Below are positions 1 through 7,443 of a stretch of 19,794 bases of DNA, piece by piece (positions within the stretch are counted from its first letter, which is position 1; every line of letters starts with the position of its first letter). The DNA is from WLMZ01 sp043747765 (GTDB lineage: Bacteria > Actinomycetota > Acidimicrobiia > Acidimicrobiales > Ilumatobacteraceae). The translations under genes were made by a program, and so were the position numbers. The stretch covers positions 1 to 19,794 of the forward strand of contig JAYTOM010000156.1 of NCBI GenBank assembly GCA_043747765.1, written 5' to 3'. The notes under the pieces were generated by a model, which had not been told where the DNA came from, did no database searches, and saw only the letters and a program-made list of their open reading frames with translations.

Positions 1-1616
1 ATGGTCAGGCAGCGGACCAGATGCGCATCGGTCGCCGAGATGCTGGGGAGGAAGTTGCCGTCACCGCTGTACGCCGCGGTGAGGCTGTGGTCCCCAACCT
101 GGAGGCCGGCGGTAGCAAACGCGGCGTGCCCGGTCGCATCGAGGGGTCTGGTGCCGAGTTCGGTTCCCCCGTCAGTGAAGGTCACGGTCCCCGTCGGTGT
201 GCCCGCTCCTGGTGGGGGGACGGTCACAGTGGCGGTCAGGGTGACCCCGTCACCGAACAAGGACGGGGTCGGTGCAGAGGTGAGAGCGGTGGCGGTAGGG
301 GCCCTGTTGACCACCTGGCCGCCGGTGAGCACGCCCGAGCTCGTCACGAAGTTGGGGTCGCCCAGGTAGGTCACCGAGATCGAATGGGTGGCCACCGAGA
401 ACGAGCCGATCAGGATCGACGTCGTCGATTCGCAGCCGGGTGCAGCCGAGGCGGACAGGGTCTCGGTGTCGAATGGTGTGGCCGCGCCATCGGCCGTGAA
501 CGTCACCGTGCCCGAGGGGGCCTCGGTCGCCTGGGTGCTGGGCGGGGCTGGGCAGACGGCGGCGGTGAAGCTCACCTGCTGTCCGAATACCGAGGGGTTC
601 GCTGACGACGTGACCGAGGTGACGGTCGGAGCCCGTTCCACTGTTTGCAACAGACTTCCGCTGCTGCTCTTGAAATTCGCGTCACCATTGTAGGAGGCGA
701 CCAGGGTGTGGGGGCCGACCGAGAGGGCAGCAACGGTGACAGAGGCTTGGCCACCAGCCAGGCCGGGGCTGCCCAGATTGTTCGCCCCGTCTGTGAAGGT
801 CACTGTGCCGGTTGGGGTGCCCGCGCCGGGGGCGACCGCGCCCACAGTTGACCTGTAGACGACCGGCTGGCCGAAGACCGAAGGGCTTGCGCTCGACAGG
901 ACGCCGGTCGTGGTCAAGGCCATATCGACTTGCTGGCTCCAGTGGCCTGAGCTGTCGATGAAGTTCAGGGCGTCGCTCGTGTAGTTGGCCAGGATGTTGT
1001 GCGGACCCACCGCCAGGGTGGGGGAGTTCACCGAAGTTGTGCCTCCGCTCAGGTTTTGGCTGCTGCCGATGTTGGCGCCGTTGTCGGTGAATTGGACTGA
1101 ACCCGTCGGCGTACCGACCGATGACACGTTGGCGGCGACAGCGGCCGTAAAGGTCACGCCCTGGCCGAAGACGGTCGGGGGTGATGGCGCCCCGGTGACG
1201 GTGGTCGTCGTGAGCGCGCCCTGAACGGTTTGCTCGATCGGGTTGCTGATGTTGGGCGTTGGCGAAGGAAAGACAACGGCGATTGCGGTGATGGAATGGG
1301 TCCCGCTCGACAAGCTCGACGTCTCGAAGGACACCGTGCTCGTCCCCTTGGATCCAAAGAAACCGTCAGGAGTGAAAGGGTTGACCGCGCTCAATATCGT
1401 TGCGCCATCGACGAAGATCATGTTGCCGAAGGCCAGGGGAGCGGTCACGGTTGCGGTGAATTTCACATTGTCGCCAATGTGGGATGGGTTGAGGTTGGAG
1501 CTCACAGACACGGGCAGGCCGGCTGCGGCTGCGGCCGGCCTGGCGTTGAGGATCGTTGCCGTTCCGCCGGACAGGGCCAGAACGACCACGAAAGTGAACA
1601 GCTGCTTGATCCTCAT
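1..1616 (-). CDS. Exported protein with tandem bacterial Ig-like (group 3) repeats, C-terminus outside window
   Basis: The frame stays open from an ATG at 1616-1614 to the left edge (538 complete codons), so the C-terminus is missing. A strong Shine-Dalgarno GGGAGG (1623-1628, minus strand) lies 6 nt upstream. Residues 1-32 form a Sec signal peptide: basic MRIK, a hydrophobic core, then a run of Ala. After it come about five Ig-like units of roughly 95-110 residues, starting near residues 33, 132, 231, 327 and 437. Most units open with a Pro-Ser/Thr-Val-Phe-Gly-Gln-like motif and contain GTPTGTVTFTDG and YxGDxNF signatures typical of Big_3-type domains. The fourth unit is longer and has a Cys pair (C355 and C395) absent from the others, possibly a disulfide. 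Such repeats form rod-like stalks in surface or secreted adhesin-like proteins. Any cell-wall anchor or functional head must lie beyond the window. The fold assignment is firm; the role is inferred. Confidence 0.9.
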   Translation of the reverse strand, partial: MRIKQLFTFVVVLALSGGTATILNARPAAAAAGLPVSVSSNLNPSHIGDNVKFTATVTAPLAFGNMIFVDGATILSAVNPFTPDGFFGSKGTSTVSFETSSLSSGTHSITAIAVVFPSPTPNISNPIEQTVQGALTTTTVTGAPSPPTVFGQGVTFTAAVAANVSSVGTPTGSVQFTDNGANIGSSQNLSGGTTSVNSPTLAVGPHNILANYTSDALNFIDSSGHWSQQVDMALTTTGVLSSASPSVFGQPVVYRSTVGAVAPGAGTPTGTVTFTDGANNLGSPGLAGGQASVTVAALSVGPHTLVASYNGDANFKSSSGSLLQTVERAPTVTSVTSSANPSVFGQQVSFTAAVCPAPPSTQATEAPSGTVTFTADGAATPFDTETLSASAAPGCESTTSILIGSFSVATHSISVTYLGDPNFVTSSGVLTGGQVVNRAPTATALTSAPTPSLFGDGVTLTATVTVPPPGAGTPTGTVTFTDGGTELGTRPLDATGHAAFATAGLQVGDHSLTAAYSGDGNFLPSISATDAHLVRCLT

Positions 1617-1636
1617 TGTGGGCCTCCCATCGAGAT

Positions 1637-1713
1637 GTGACCACGCCGTGGTTGCAAGACCCCGAGTGACCACGCTGGTCGTGCCCTCGACCATAAATCC
1701 GGTGCCTCACCGG
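1637..1713 (-). promoter_or_regulatory. Cluster of three short palindromes upstream of the Ig-repeat gene
   Basis: Three perfect inverted repeats sit 24-97 nt upstream of the Ig-repeat ATG. They are 1640-1652 (6-bp arms, 1-nt centre), 1668-1680 (5-bp arms, 3-nt centre) and 1699-1713 (6-bp arms, 3-nt centre). The first two share a 10-bp direct repeat, gtgaccacgc, at 1637-1646 and 1666-1675, a 29-bp period. This could be an operator pair or leader hairpins. No convincing -35/-10 pair was found. Confidence 0.35.
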
Positions 1714-2065
1714 CGAATCAGTGAAATCATGTATGCCGACGCGATCGTGACGAGTTCTCCTCACCCGAGCCAATTCACAAGCAGCGCAACGAGATCTGCG
1801 ATGAGTGCCCGGCCGCACGGAGTCGACGACGCTCGACTGACCAGGCGCGCGAACGCTCCCAGGTGTCGATGACGGGCTCCGGGCGCCATGTTGCTATAGC
1901 AGCCGCACGGTCATCGACCTCGCGCGGCACCCGGTTGACGCGAGCCGGTTCCGTCGGCCTGTCTTTACCACCGCCTAGGTTCACCGTCAGTACCGCTCAT
2001 CGCTGGGAGGTCGACGATCCTGACCCGGACCGCTTCGCGATGCATCTCACCAACCCCGGAACACA
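1714..2065. other. Intergenic stretch with no supported gene
   Basis: Short open frames exist on both strands, but none has a ribosome binding site, a recognisable domain or a consistent protein-like composition. The stretch probably carries the promoter of the leftward Ig-repeat gene and possibly that of the rightward broken lipoprotein gene. No tRNA-like or strong hairpin structure was seen. Confidence 0.4.
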
Positions 2066-2744
2066 GTGCGGTCGTTGGCCGCCGACGTATGGTCACCGAA
2101 CCGATGGATTGTGGGATTTTCCCGTCAGCCACGTGTACTGCCGCTGGTGTCGTCGATCTTCGTGGATCATTTGCTGTGTTGCCTTGGGGCCGCATTGGCG
2201 GGTTGCAGTTCCGCCGCAGACGCTGCTACCACGACGCCGTCGCTCACGATCAACGCTGAGAGGACGTCGACGACCGGCGCACCGACGACACGAGCACCAA
2301 TGGTTGCCGTCCAACCACACTTGCTGCGCGGACAACCCCCGTTGTGGAGACTGACGCGGTTGCCACATCCAATGGTTGTGAGTTGGTTGTCCCATCGACT
2401 GTCCACCCACCGGACGGCGTCACGACGTTCATGACTTTCATTCCTGGAACCCCATCCTTGCGGTATTCGTTCGCAGCGCGTCCTTCGAGGTCTGCGCCTG
2501 GGGCACCGTGCACGTCACGATCGGCATCCACAACTCTGGTCAGGGAACGCCGAGGCCGGCGAAGTTGTCGCCGCATCGCAGTCCATCGTTGTCGATGACA
2601 GACGTCAACAACAAGCACCTATACCTCACCCGAACGCCCAACGTCCGAGCCGCGTGGTGCCCGTCGTTCTGCAGCGTCGATCGGTCGATCGACCCTTCGG
2701 TCTCACGCCGGGGTCGTGGTCAACTCTTGGTGCGAATTCGATGA
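2066..2744 (+). pseudogene. Broken lipoprotein-like gene spread over several frames
   Basis: Protein-like sequence runs left to right but changes frame. Frame 2 gives a hydrophobic stretch ending in a lipobox (LAGC, near 2200) and then a Thr/Ala-rich linker like those of the intact lipoproteins in this window. Frame 1 (about 2300-2450) continues with VVETDAVATSNGCELVVPST. Frame 3 (about 2455-2545) gives VCAWGTVHVTIGIHNSGQG, and frame 2 then gives GEVVAASQSIVVDD. Each change is equivalent to one missing base, at or near AA 2299-2300, CCCC 2450-2453 and GGG 2543-2545. The reconstructed product would be a small lipoprotein with an Ig-like beta domain. The N-terminal start and the true 3' end are uncertain, and the right end would overlap the GGDEF gene. 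It could be a decayed gene or a sequencing artefact. Confidence 0.35.
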
Positions 2745-4172
2745 GGCGGCGACGTTGGTCTGACTGGCGGGATCGTGGTCGTTGTATGCCCGGAGATGGT
2801 CTGGTTCACGTTCGGTGGATGGTTTGATCGCGCTGAGGCGCACACAATCTCGGCCGCTGTCTTTGGCGCGCAGAAGTGCGTCGTCGGCTCGTCGCAGGAT
2901 CCTGTCCAGCGCAGAACTTTCAGTGGTGTCGGCGACCCCGAACGACGCAGTCACCAGTGGTAGGGCTGCGCGCATGCAAGCGTCAGCCAACATTGTCCGG
3001 ATCGTGTCGAGGACGGCGACGCCACTGCGACGGTCGTGGTCGGCGAGAGCAATGACGAACTCCTCGCCACCCCATCTGGCGATGATGTCGTCAGAGCCGA
3101 GCGCAGCGCGCACCGTGTCGGCGAAGAGGCGGATGGCCCGGTCGCCGACGTCGTGCCCGTAGGTGTCGTTGAGCTTCTTGAACTGGTCGAGATCGGCCAT
3201 CACAATTGCGAACGATTCGCCAGCAGCGATCCGGCGTATCAGTTGATCTTCAGCGGATCGCCGGTTCGACAGGCCCGTGAGACTGTCGGTGTTGGCTTGG
3301 AGTTGCGCCTTCGAGAACGCTCGCACGGTGCCCAACGCAGATCCTGTTTGCGCGGCGAGAACCACCATTCGGGCCGCCGTCTCACCGTCGGGCGCCCGGT
3401 CGACTTCGCCGGTGACGTGGAGCACACCGAGTGCGCGACCCATGAACGCCACGGGAACGCACAGTGCCGACAGGGCATCGCCGGGTCGGTCACGCAGATG
3501 TGGGCAGGCATTCAGCGCTGTCGAATGACTGAAGATCTGTGGTGTTGCCTTTCTGATCGCCGGGCAATCAAACGGTGCCGTGACGTCGCAGCCGGCTCGT
3601 CCCAGAATCGGGTTGACGAGTCGAACCGACAGGTGTGCTTCGCTCGAATCAGCCAACTTGAGTTCTGCCGGATTGTCGGGGACGGTCGAGCCGAGGACGT
3701 GAGTGACGACCGTCTCGATCGCCGCTTCGTCTCTGGCCATCTCCAATGCTTCCCGCAAGTCCGCCGCAAAGCGCTGCCTGAGCGATTCTTGCCGTTGAGT
3801 GTCCTCGACCTCTGAGATCCATTCGCCTTCTCTGCGCAGCGCCCGGTCGAGTGGTCGGAACAGCAACGTGGCCAACGCCACCAACGCGATGACCGCCCCG
3901 ATCGCAAGCTGATTGTTCGAGTCATGCAGCCTCGAGAGCGCCGCGATGACCAGCGGCGAGTCCCTCGCCGCTCGGCTCGCCGTCGCCAGATCCGTTCGAT
4001 GACGTACCCAATCGACCGCGACCAGTGCGAACCCGATCGCGACGCCGGCAGTCCACCTCAGGGTGAACCGGCGTTGCAGCCGACGCAGTTCACCACTTCG
4101 ATTCGTCACCGGCATCTGGCGTTGTTCCGCTCTCACGGAATGCCTATCGGCAGGTTTGCGCATCGACTTCAC
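2703..4172 (-). CDS. Membrane GAF-GGDEF diguanylate cyclase
   Basis: This 489-residue protein would make cyclic di-GMP from two GTP at the inner face of the membrane. Two hydrophobic segments (about 38-57 and 87-106) flank a short external loop. A helical linker leads to a GAF-like domain (about 140-285) and a GGDEF domain (about 290-448). The active-site motif is GGEEF (368-372), and the metal-binding Asp is D327 in MADLD. The autoinhibitory I-site RxxD is replaced by GSDD (359-362), so product feedback at that site is probably absent. The GAF domain has four Cys (195, 203, 223, 238), which could bind a metal or sense redox state. The C-terminal 40 residues are polar and disordered-looking. 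The GTG start at 4172 has no clear ribosome binding site and overlaps the stop of an upstream minus-strand ORF by GTGA. An in-frame ATG lies three codons later. Confidence 0.9.
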   Translation of the reverse strand: MKSMRKPADRHSVRAEQRQMPVTNRSGELRRLQRRFTLRWTAGVAIGFALVAVDWVRHRTDLATASRAARDSPLVIAALSRLHDSNNQLAIGAVIALVALATLLFRPLDRALRREGEWISEVEDTQRQESLRQRFAADLREALEMARDEAAIETVVTHVLGSTVPDNPAELKLADSSEAHLSVRLVNPILGRAGCDVTAPFDCPAIRKATPQIFSHSTALNACPHLRDRPGDALSALCVPVAFMGRALGVLHVTGEVDRAPDGETAARMVVLAAQTGSALGTVRAFSKAQLQANTDSLTGLSNRRSAEDQLIRRIAAGESFAIVMADLDQFKKLNDTYGHDVGDRAIRLFADTVRAALGSDDIIARWGGEEFVIALADHDRRSGVAVLDTIRTMLADACMRAALPLVTASFGVADTTESSALDRILRRADDALLRAKDSGRDCVRLSAIKPSTEREPDHLRAYNDHDPASQTNVAASSNSHQELTTTPA

Positions 4173-4558
4173 AAGAATTCAGTGACGGTCGAGCGGCACC
4201 GAATCGTTCGGCACCGTGATTCCAGACTCGTTTCGCCGGCCGATTCCGTCGCTGACCCGGTCAGAACTGGATGGCTTGCGACGCATGGCAGTACAACGCC
4301 GCCGCGCCGATTGCACGCATCTTCCACATTCGCGCACGCCTCATGCGGCTCGTGCCGATGGTCGCTCGCGACACCTTTGTGCGCGAGCACGAACGAATGC
4401 TCGTCAGGGTCCTCGACCTGGGCACTGTGGCTGACGGATGCGGTGATGAATTCGACCTCGGCGAACGCTCGGGTGTCCATCGACGGTCGAGGCGCCCTGA
4501 GACCCCAGATCGCGCCCGCCCCGGCGACCGTTGCCACCCTGGCGAGAGGTGCAATCAC
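4169..4558 (-). CDS. Doubtful small ORF overlapping the start of the GGDEF gene
   Basis: This is a possible 129-residue protein starting at GTG 4558. Its TGA overlaps the GTG of the diguanylate cyclase by 4 nt, the usual sign of translational coupling. The first half reads like real protein (a hydrophobic Ala/Val segment, then RAFAEVEFITASVSHSAQVE), and the frame stays open upstream to about 4640 without another good start. The second half is rich in Arg, Cys and His and looks less like coding sequence. No family was recognised and no ribosome binding site is seen. An overlapping plus-strand ORF (4271-4702) competes for the same DNA. It may be a real partner of the cyclase, a gene with a frameshifted C-terminus, or chance. 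Confidence 0.28.
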   Translation of the reverse strand: MIAPLARVATVAGAGAIWGLRAPRPSMDTRAFAEVEFITASVSHSAQVEDPDEHSFVLAHKGVASDHRHEPHEACANVEDACNRRGGVVLPCVASHPVLTGSATESAGETSLESRCRTIRCRSTVTEFL

Positions 4559-4664
4559 CCGATTCGTGCGAGCAACGAACGCGAACGGGCGGAGAGAGTC
4601 GACTGTCTCGGTCCGATGGATTCGGACAGGGTGGGCATGTCACAGCAATGTCACGCCCTTGAAT

Positions 4665-5804
4665 GTGCCAGCGGACTGCACACGAGAGGATCATCGAGAT
4701 GAGCTTGCTATCCCGTTATCTCAGGCACCCACCAGCTTCGGAAGGGGACAACAAGACGTCGGCGGCAACGCGCCGGTCACCCGTCGTCGAGATCTGATCG
4801 CTGCCGGGTTGGCGACGGCGGCTGCGACGATCGCCATCGGCGCGTATGCCGAACCAGCGTTGGCGCACGACCCTGATGACGTCGCTCTGGGCGGCGTGAA
4901 TCCCGCCACACTTCCTACGTACATCTCGCGGGCCAACGGCGGCTCGGTCCTCTACCTCGACAGCACGGGAGGGTACGGCACCGGTCTGACCGCGACCGGC
5001 ACCGCGTATGGGGTGAGCGGCACCGGCACGTACGCCGGAGTCGTGGGTAACACAACGATCACCGACGGGGCCGGAGTAAGCGGCGTGGCCGGTACGGACG
5101 GGGCGAGCGGGGTGAGCGGGGTGAGCGGGTCCAGCCAGGGCGCGACCGGAACTGGAGTCTTGGGCACGTGCTCGAAGGGCTACGGCGTGTTCGCGGCGAC
5201 CGGGCCTGCGTTCAACATCGCGCGCCAGCCGGGACCGGTCGCCGTGTATGGCCAGGTGAGGGACGACGTCGGGCTGGCAGGGGTGTTCGAGGGCGGGCGA
5301 GCCGCATTGCGGCTGGTGCCCCGACATACCGCTGGTGCACCGACCACAGGCGCGCACAATCCCGGTGAGCTGATCGTGGACAGCAACGGCGTGTTGTTCT
5401 ATTGCCGCTCCGCAGGCACACCGGGGACATGGATCCGGGTGGACGCGTCACCGGTGATCCCGACGATCCCGACCGAGCCGACGGTACCGGTGCTCAACAT
5501 CCTGCCGACGCCCGAGCGCTTTGTCGACACCAGGACCGGATTGGGAGGAGTGCAAGGGCCGGTGCCCGCCGAAACCACTCGCACGTTCGCGATGACCGGC
5601 AGGCTCGGTGAGGCCGCCGACCCGACCCTGCAGATTCCGGACTCGGCGACCATGTTGGTCGGCAACCTCACTGCGATCGGGGCTGACGGGGTTCCTTTGG
5701 GCTCGTTCGCCACGCTGTGGCCCGGTGGTCCGCTACCGAACATGTATAACCACGCCCCATGTGACTACATCCTCGACGTGACGGGCTACTACACGACGTC
5801 CTGA
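4665..5804 (+). CDS. Tat-exported Gly-rich repeat protein with a C-terminal DVTGYY domain
   Basis: The protein has a twin-arginine signal (VTRRRDLIAAG, then a hydrophobic Ala-rich stretch ending PALA), followed by HDPDDVALGG, as in other actinobacterial Tat-exported surface proteins. The middle is rich in Gly, Val, Ser and Thr, with GVSG/GVVG/GVLG repeats that suggest a beta-helical fibre. After a Pro/Thr linker (PTIPTEPTVP) comes a domain with FVDTR near its start and DYILDVTGYY at its end. That domain looks shortened: the segment expected between GGPLPN and the final strands is missing. The start is unresolved. GTG 4665 is the nearest in-frame start but has no ribosome binding site. ATG 4699 has a good one (GAGAGGA, 4684-4690, 8-nt spacer) but is in another frame that ends near 4797. 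One extra base at GGGG 4744-4747 would join ATG 4699 to the Tat signal. The function is unknown; extracellular location is well supported. Confidence 0.75.
   Translation: MPADCTREDHRDELAIPLSQAPTSFGRGQQDVGGNAPVTRRRDLIAAGLATAAATIAIGAYAEPALAHDPDDVALGGVNPATLPTYISRANGGSVLYLDSTGGYGTGLTATGTAYGVSGTGTYAGVVGNTTITDGAGVSGVAGTDGASGVSGVSGSSQGATGTGVLGTCSKGYGVFAATGPAFNIARQPGPVAVYGQVRDDVGLAGVFEGGRAALRLVPRHTAGAPTTGAHNPGELIVDSNGVLFYCRSAGTPGTWIRVDASPVIPTIPTEPTVPVLNILPTPERFVDTRTGLGGVQGPVPAETTRTFAMTGRLGEAADPTLQIPDSATMLVGNLTAIGADGVPLGSFATLWPGGPLPNMYNHAPCDYILDVTGYYTTS
4684..4690 (+). promoter_or_regulatory. Ribosome binding site pointing to ATG 4699
   Basis: GAGAGGA lies 8 nt before ATG 4699-4701. It is the best Shine-Dalgarno match near the Tat-exported protein gene, but the ATG it serves is out of frame with the main ORF. 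This argues for a missing base between 4702 and about 4790. Confidence 0.5.
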
Positions 5805-5807
5805 CGC

Positions 5808-5825
5808 GCGACGGGCGAGCGTCGC
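5808..5825 (+). terminator. Hairpin just after the Tat-exported protein gene
   Basis: GCGACG (5808-5813) and CGTCGC (5820-5825) form a perfect 6-bp stem with a 6-nt loop, starting 4 nt after the TGA stop. No U-tract follows, so it may be an actinobacterial-type terminator or only an mRNA-stabilising hairpin. Confidence 0.35.
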
Positions 5826-5835
5826 CGCATCGCAT

Positions 5836-5861
5836 GGAACCGAACGTGAACTGGCGGTGTC
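5836..5861 (+). promoter_or_regulatory. Candidate ECF-type promoter of the sigma operon
   Basis: GGAAC (5836-5840) and GTC (5859-5861) are separated by 18 nt and lie about 50-75 nt before the sigma-factor start. The GGAAC element resembles the -35 box of many group-4 sigma promoters. It would fit autoregulation by the sigma factor encoded downstream. This is inferred from sequence only. Confidence 0.3.
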
Positions 5862-5909
5862 TGAATCCGGTCAAGCTGATGAGATCGACAGCCATTCGAA
5901 GAGGAAAAG

Positions 5910-6497
5910 GTGACGACGAGATCTGCGGCTGTGCCTGATTCGGGGTCCGCCGACGACCCAGGGCTCGTGGCGCGCGCTCGAGGCGGCGACCGTGTTGCCT
6001 TCGGGGTGATCGTCCGCGTCCACCAGGCCTCGGCCTTGCGGCTGGCAACCATCATCTGCGGTGATTCGACGGAGGCATACGACATCGTGCAGGACTCGTT
6101 CGTCAAGGCCTTCCATGCTCTGTCCGGGGTTCGCAACAACAAATCGCTGCGCCCTTGGCTGATGCGGATCGTCGCCAATGAAGCCAAGAATGTCCGCCGC
6201 AGCAGGGCGCGTCGCGAAGCCCGGTTCGAACGACAGATCCGAATGCGAGTCGATGACATCCCTGGACCGGATGACGTCGCCCTCTCCTCGGTTGCCGCCG
6301 AGCAACTCGCCGGGGCGATCGATCGGCTTTCCGAGCTCGATCGCAACGTGATCGCCTGTCGCTACTTCGCCGAGCTGAGCGAGACGGAGACAGCAGTCGC
6401 GCTGGGCATCGCCAGGGGAACCGTGAAATCTCGGACTGCAAGGGCGCTCACCCATCTGCGTGTCGAGATCGGCGACGAGAAGGGAGTGGAGCGATGA
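5910..6497 (+). CDS. ECF (group 4) RNA polymerase sigma factor
   Basis: The 195-residue protein has the usual two-domain ECF layout. Region 2 spans about 25-95, with the core-binding and -10 recognition segment AYDIVQDSFVKAFHAL, followed by RPWLMRIVANEAKN. Region 4 spans about 131-183 (LSELDRNVIACRYFAELSET, then a helix-turn-helix ending GTVKSRTARALTHLR). It would bind core polymerase and direct it to a specific promoter set. The GTG start at 5910 is preceded closely by GAGGAAAAG. The stop overlaps the next gene's ATG (ATGA, 6494-6497), so the two are translationally coupled. This is the standard arrangement of an ECF factor with its regulator. The signal sensed and the regulon cannot be told from the sequence. 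Confidence 0.93.
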   Translation: MTTRSAAVPDSGSADDPGLVARARGGDRVAFGVIVRVHQASALRLATIICGDSTEAYDIVQDSFVKAFHALSGVRNNKSLRPWLMRIVANEAKNVRRSRARREARFERQIRMRVDDIPGPDDVALSSVAAEQLAGAIDRLSELDRNVIACRYFAELSETETAVALGIARGTVKSRTARALTHLRVEIGDEKGVER

Positions 6498-7405
6498 CCG
6501 ACATGCTCGAACGCCAGCTTCGCGCATTGGCCCAGCGCGTCGATGTGGACCCGGATGAGACACTCGTCGACGATGTCCTCGGTCGCCTCGATGCACGGCC
6601 AGCTCTGCTCGACGGTGCCCGACCGCGACGCCGCGCACTTGCCATTGGCGCAATGTTGATGGCGGCTGCGGTGTTGCTCGTGTTCATCCTTCCGGCTCCG
6701 AGGCGAACGGTCGCCCACTGGTTCGGCATCGGCAACGTACGGATCGACGGGCCGCCCGTTCAGACGACCGCCGTGTCGACGACCGCCTCCCCCGCGACCG
6801 CCGTGCTGACGACGCCACGGTCGACGACCGGAACGCCTACCACCGCCGCGCCAAACATCACCGTGTCGACGACCGCGCCGGAGGCAACACCGTCGCTCAC
6901 CTTTCCTGCCATGCTGGATCTCGGTCAACCGACCTCAGCTGCCGATGCATCGTCGCGGACGGGGCTCCCCGCCAGCGTGGCCCAGTCATTGGGCGCACCG
7001 CAGGGCGTCTACGTCGTAACGCCACCTGAGTCAGGCCAGATCGTGGTTGTGTACCGGCCATCGGCGACGTTGCCGGCCTCGCGTGTGGCGGGCACCGGCG
7101 CGCTGTTGTCGATCATGCCCGGCGCCATCGAGGATGGTCTGTTCGCGAAAGGCCTCGGCCCTGGCACGACTGTCGAAACGTTGTCGTTCCTCGACGCATC
7201 GGGTGTGACCGTCAACGCTGCGTGGCTGTCGGGACAACCGCACACCTACGCGTTCATCGATCGCAACGGACAGGTTCATTTCGACACCCTCCGCCTGGCG
7301 ACCAACACACTCCTGTGGAGCGACGGTCGGATCACGTATCGCCTCGAAGCGGACATCAGTCGCGAGGCAGCGATCGGCATCGCCAGATCGGTCGTCCCGG
7401 GATGA
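6494..7405 (+). CDS. Membrane-anchored anti-sigma-like protein with extracytoplasmic sensor domain
   Basis: This 303-residue protein overlaps the sigma gene by ATGA and has GGAG just upstream. Residues 1-46 are an acidic/basic cytoplasmic segment, the likely sigma-binding part, and one membrane helix spans about 48-66. Residues 90-135 are a Thr/Ser/Pro/Ala linker, and about 137-303 form an exported globular domain. Its end (LLWSDGRITYRLEADISREAA) resembles the DUF4367-type domains found on other ECF-linked membrane proteins. The zinc-binding HxxxCxxC motif of ZAS anti-sigma factors is absent, so the sigma-binding mode is not the classical one. The role as anti-sigma factor is inferred from position, topology and overlap. 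It could instead be a co-expressed sensor or a target of the sigma factor. Confidence 0.75.
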   Translation: MTDMLERQLRALAQRVDVDPDETLVDDVLGRLDARPALLDGARPRRRALAIGAMLMAAAVLLVFILPAPRRTVAHWFGIGNVRIDGPPVQTTAVSTTASPATAVLTTPRSTTGTPTTAAPNITVSTTAPEATPSLTFPAMLDLGQPTSAADASSRTGLPASVAQSLGAPQGVYVVTPPESGQIVVVYRPSATLPASRVAGTGALLSIMPGAIEDGLFAKGLGPGTTVETLSFLDASGVTVNAAWLSGQPHTYAFIDRNGQVHFDTLRLATNTLLWSDGRITYRLEADISREAAIGIARSVVPG

Positions 7406-7443
7406 TCGGGAACCACATCCACCGCCGTGGTGTCTGGACGAAC

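Noticed and set aside
1230..1872. Plus-strand ORFs opposite the Ig-repeat gene
   Set aside because: The minus-strand frame carries repeated Ig-like motifs and a signal peptide with a strong ribosome binding site, so the plus-strand frames are shadows.
3924..4664. Upstream extension of the Tat-exported protein's open frame, antisense to the cyclase gene
   Set aside because: The frame is open by chance opposite a well-supported GGDEF gene; the encoded sequence is rich in Arg, Ser and Thr and has no domain, and a Tat signal must lie near the N-terminus.
4271..4702. Plus-strand ORF of 143 residues between the cyclase and the Tat-exported protein
   Set aside because: No ribosome binding site; the second half is Arg/Cys-rich and not protein-like; the opposite-strand ORF has the better gene context.
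5098..5132. Short tandem repeat (gagcggggt units) in the Tat-exported protein gene
   Set aside because: It simply encodes the SGVSGVSG part of the protein repeat; two to three imperfect units are not a notable DNA element.
6770..6880. Repeated gtgtcgacgaccg-like DNA in the anti-sigma-like gene
   Set aside because: Explained by the low-complexity Thr/Ser/Pro linker in the protein.
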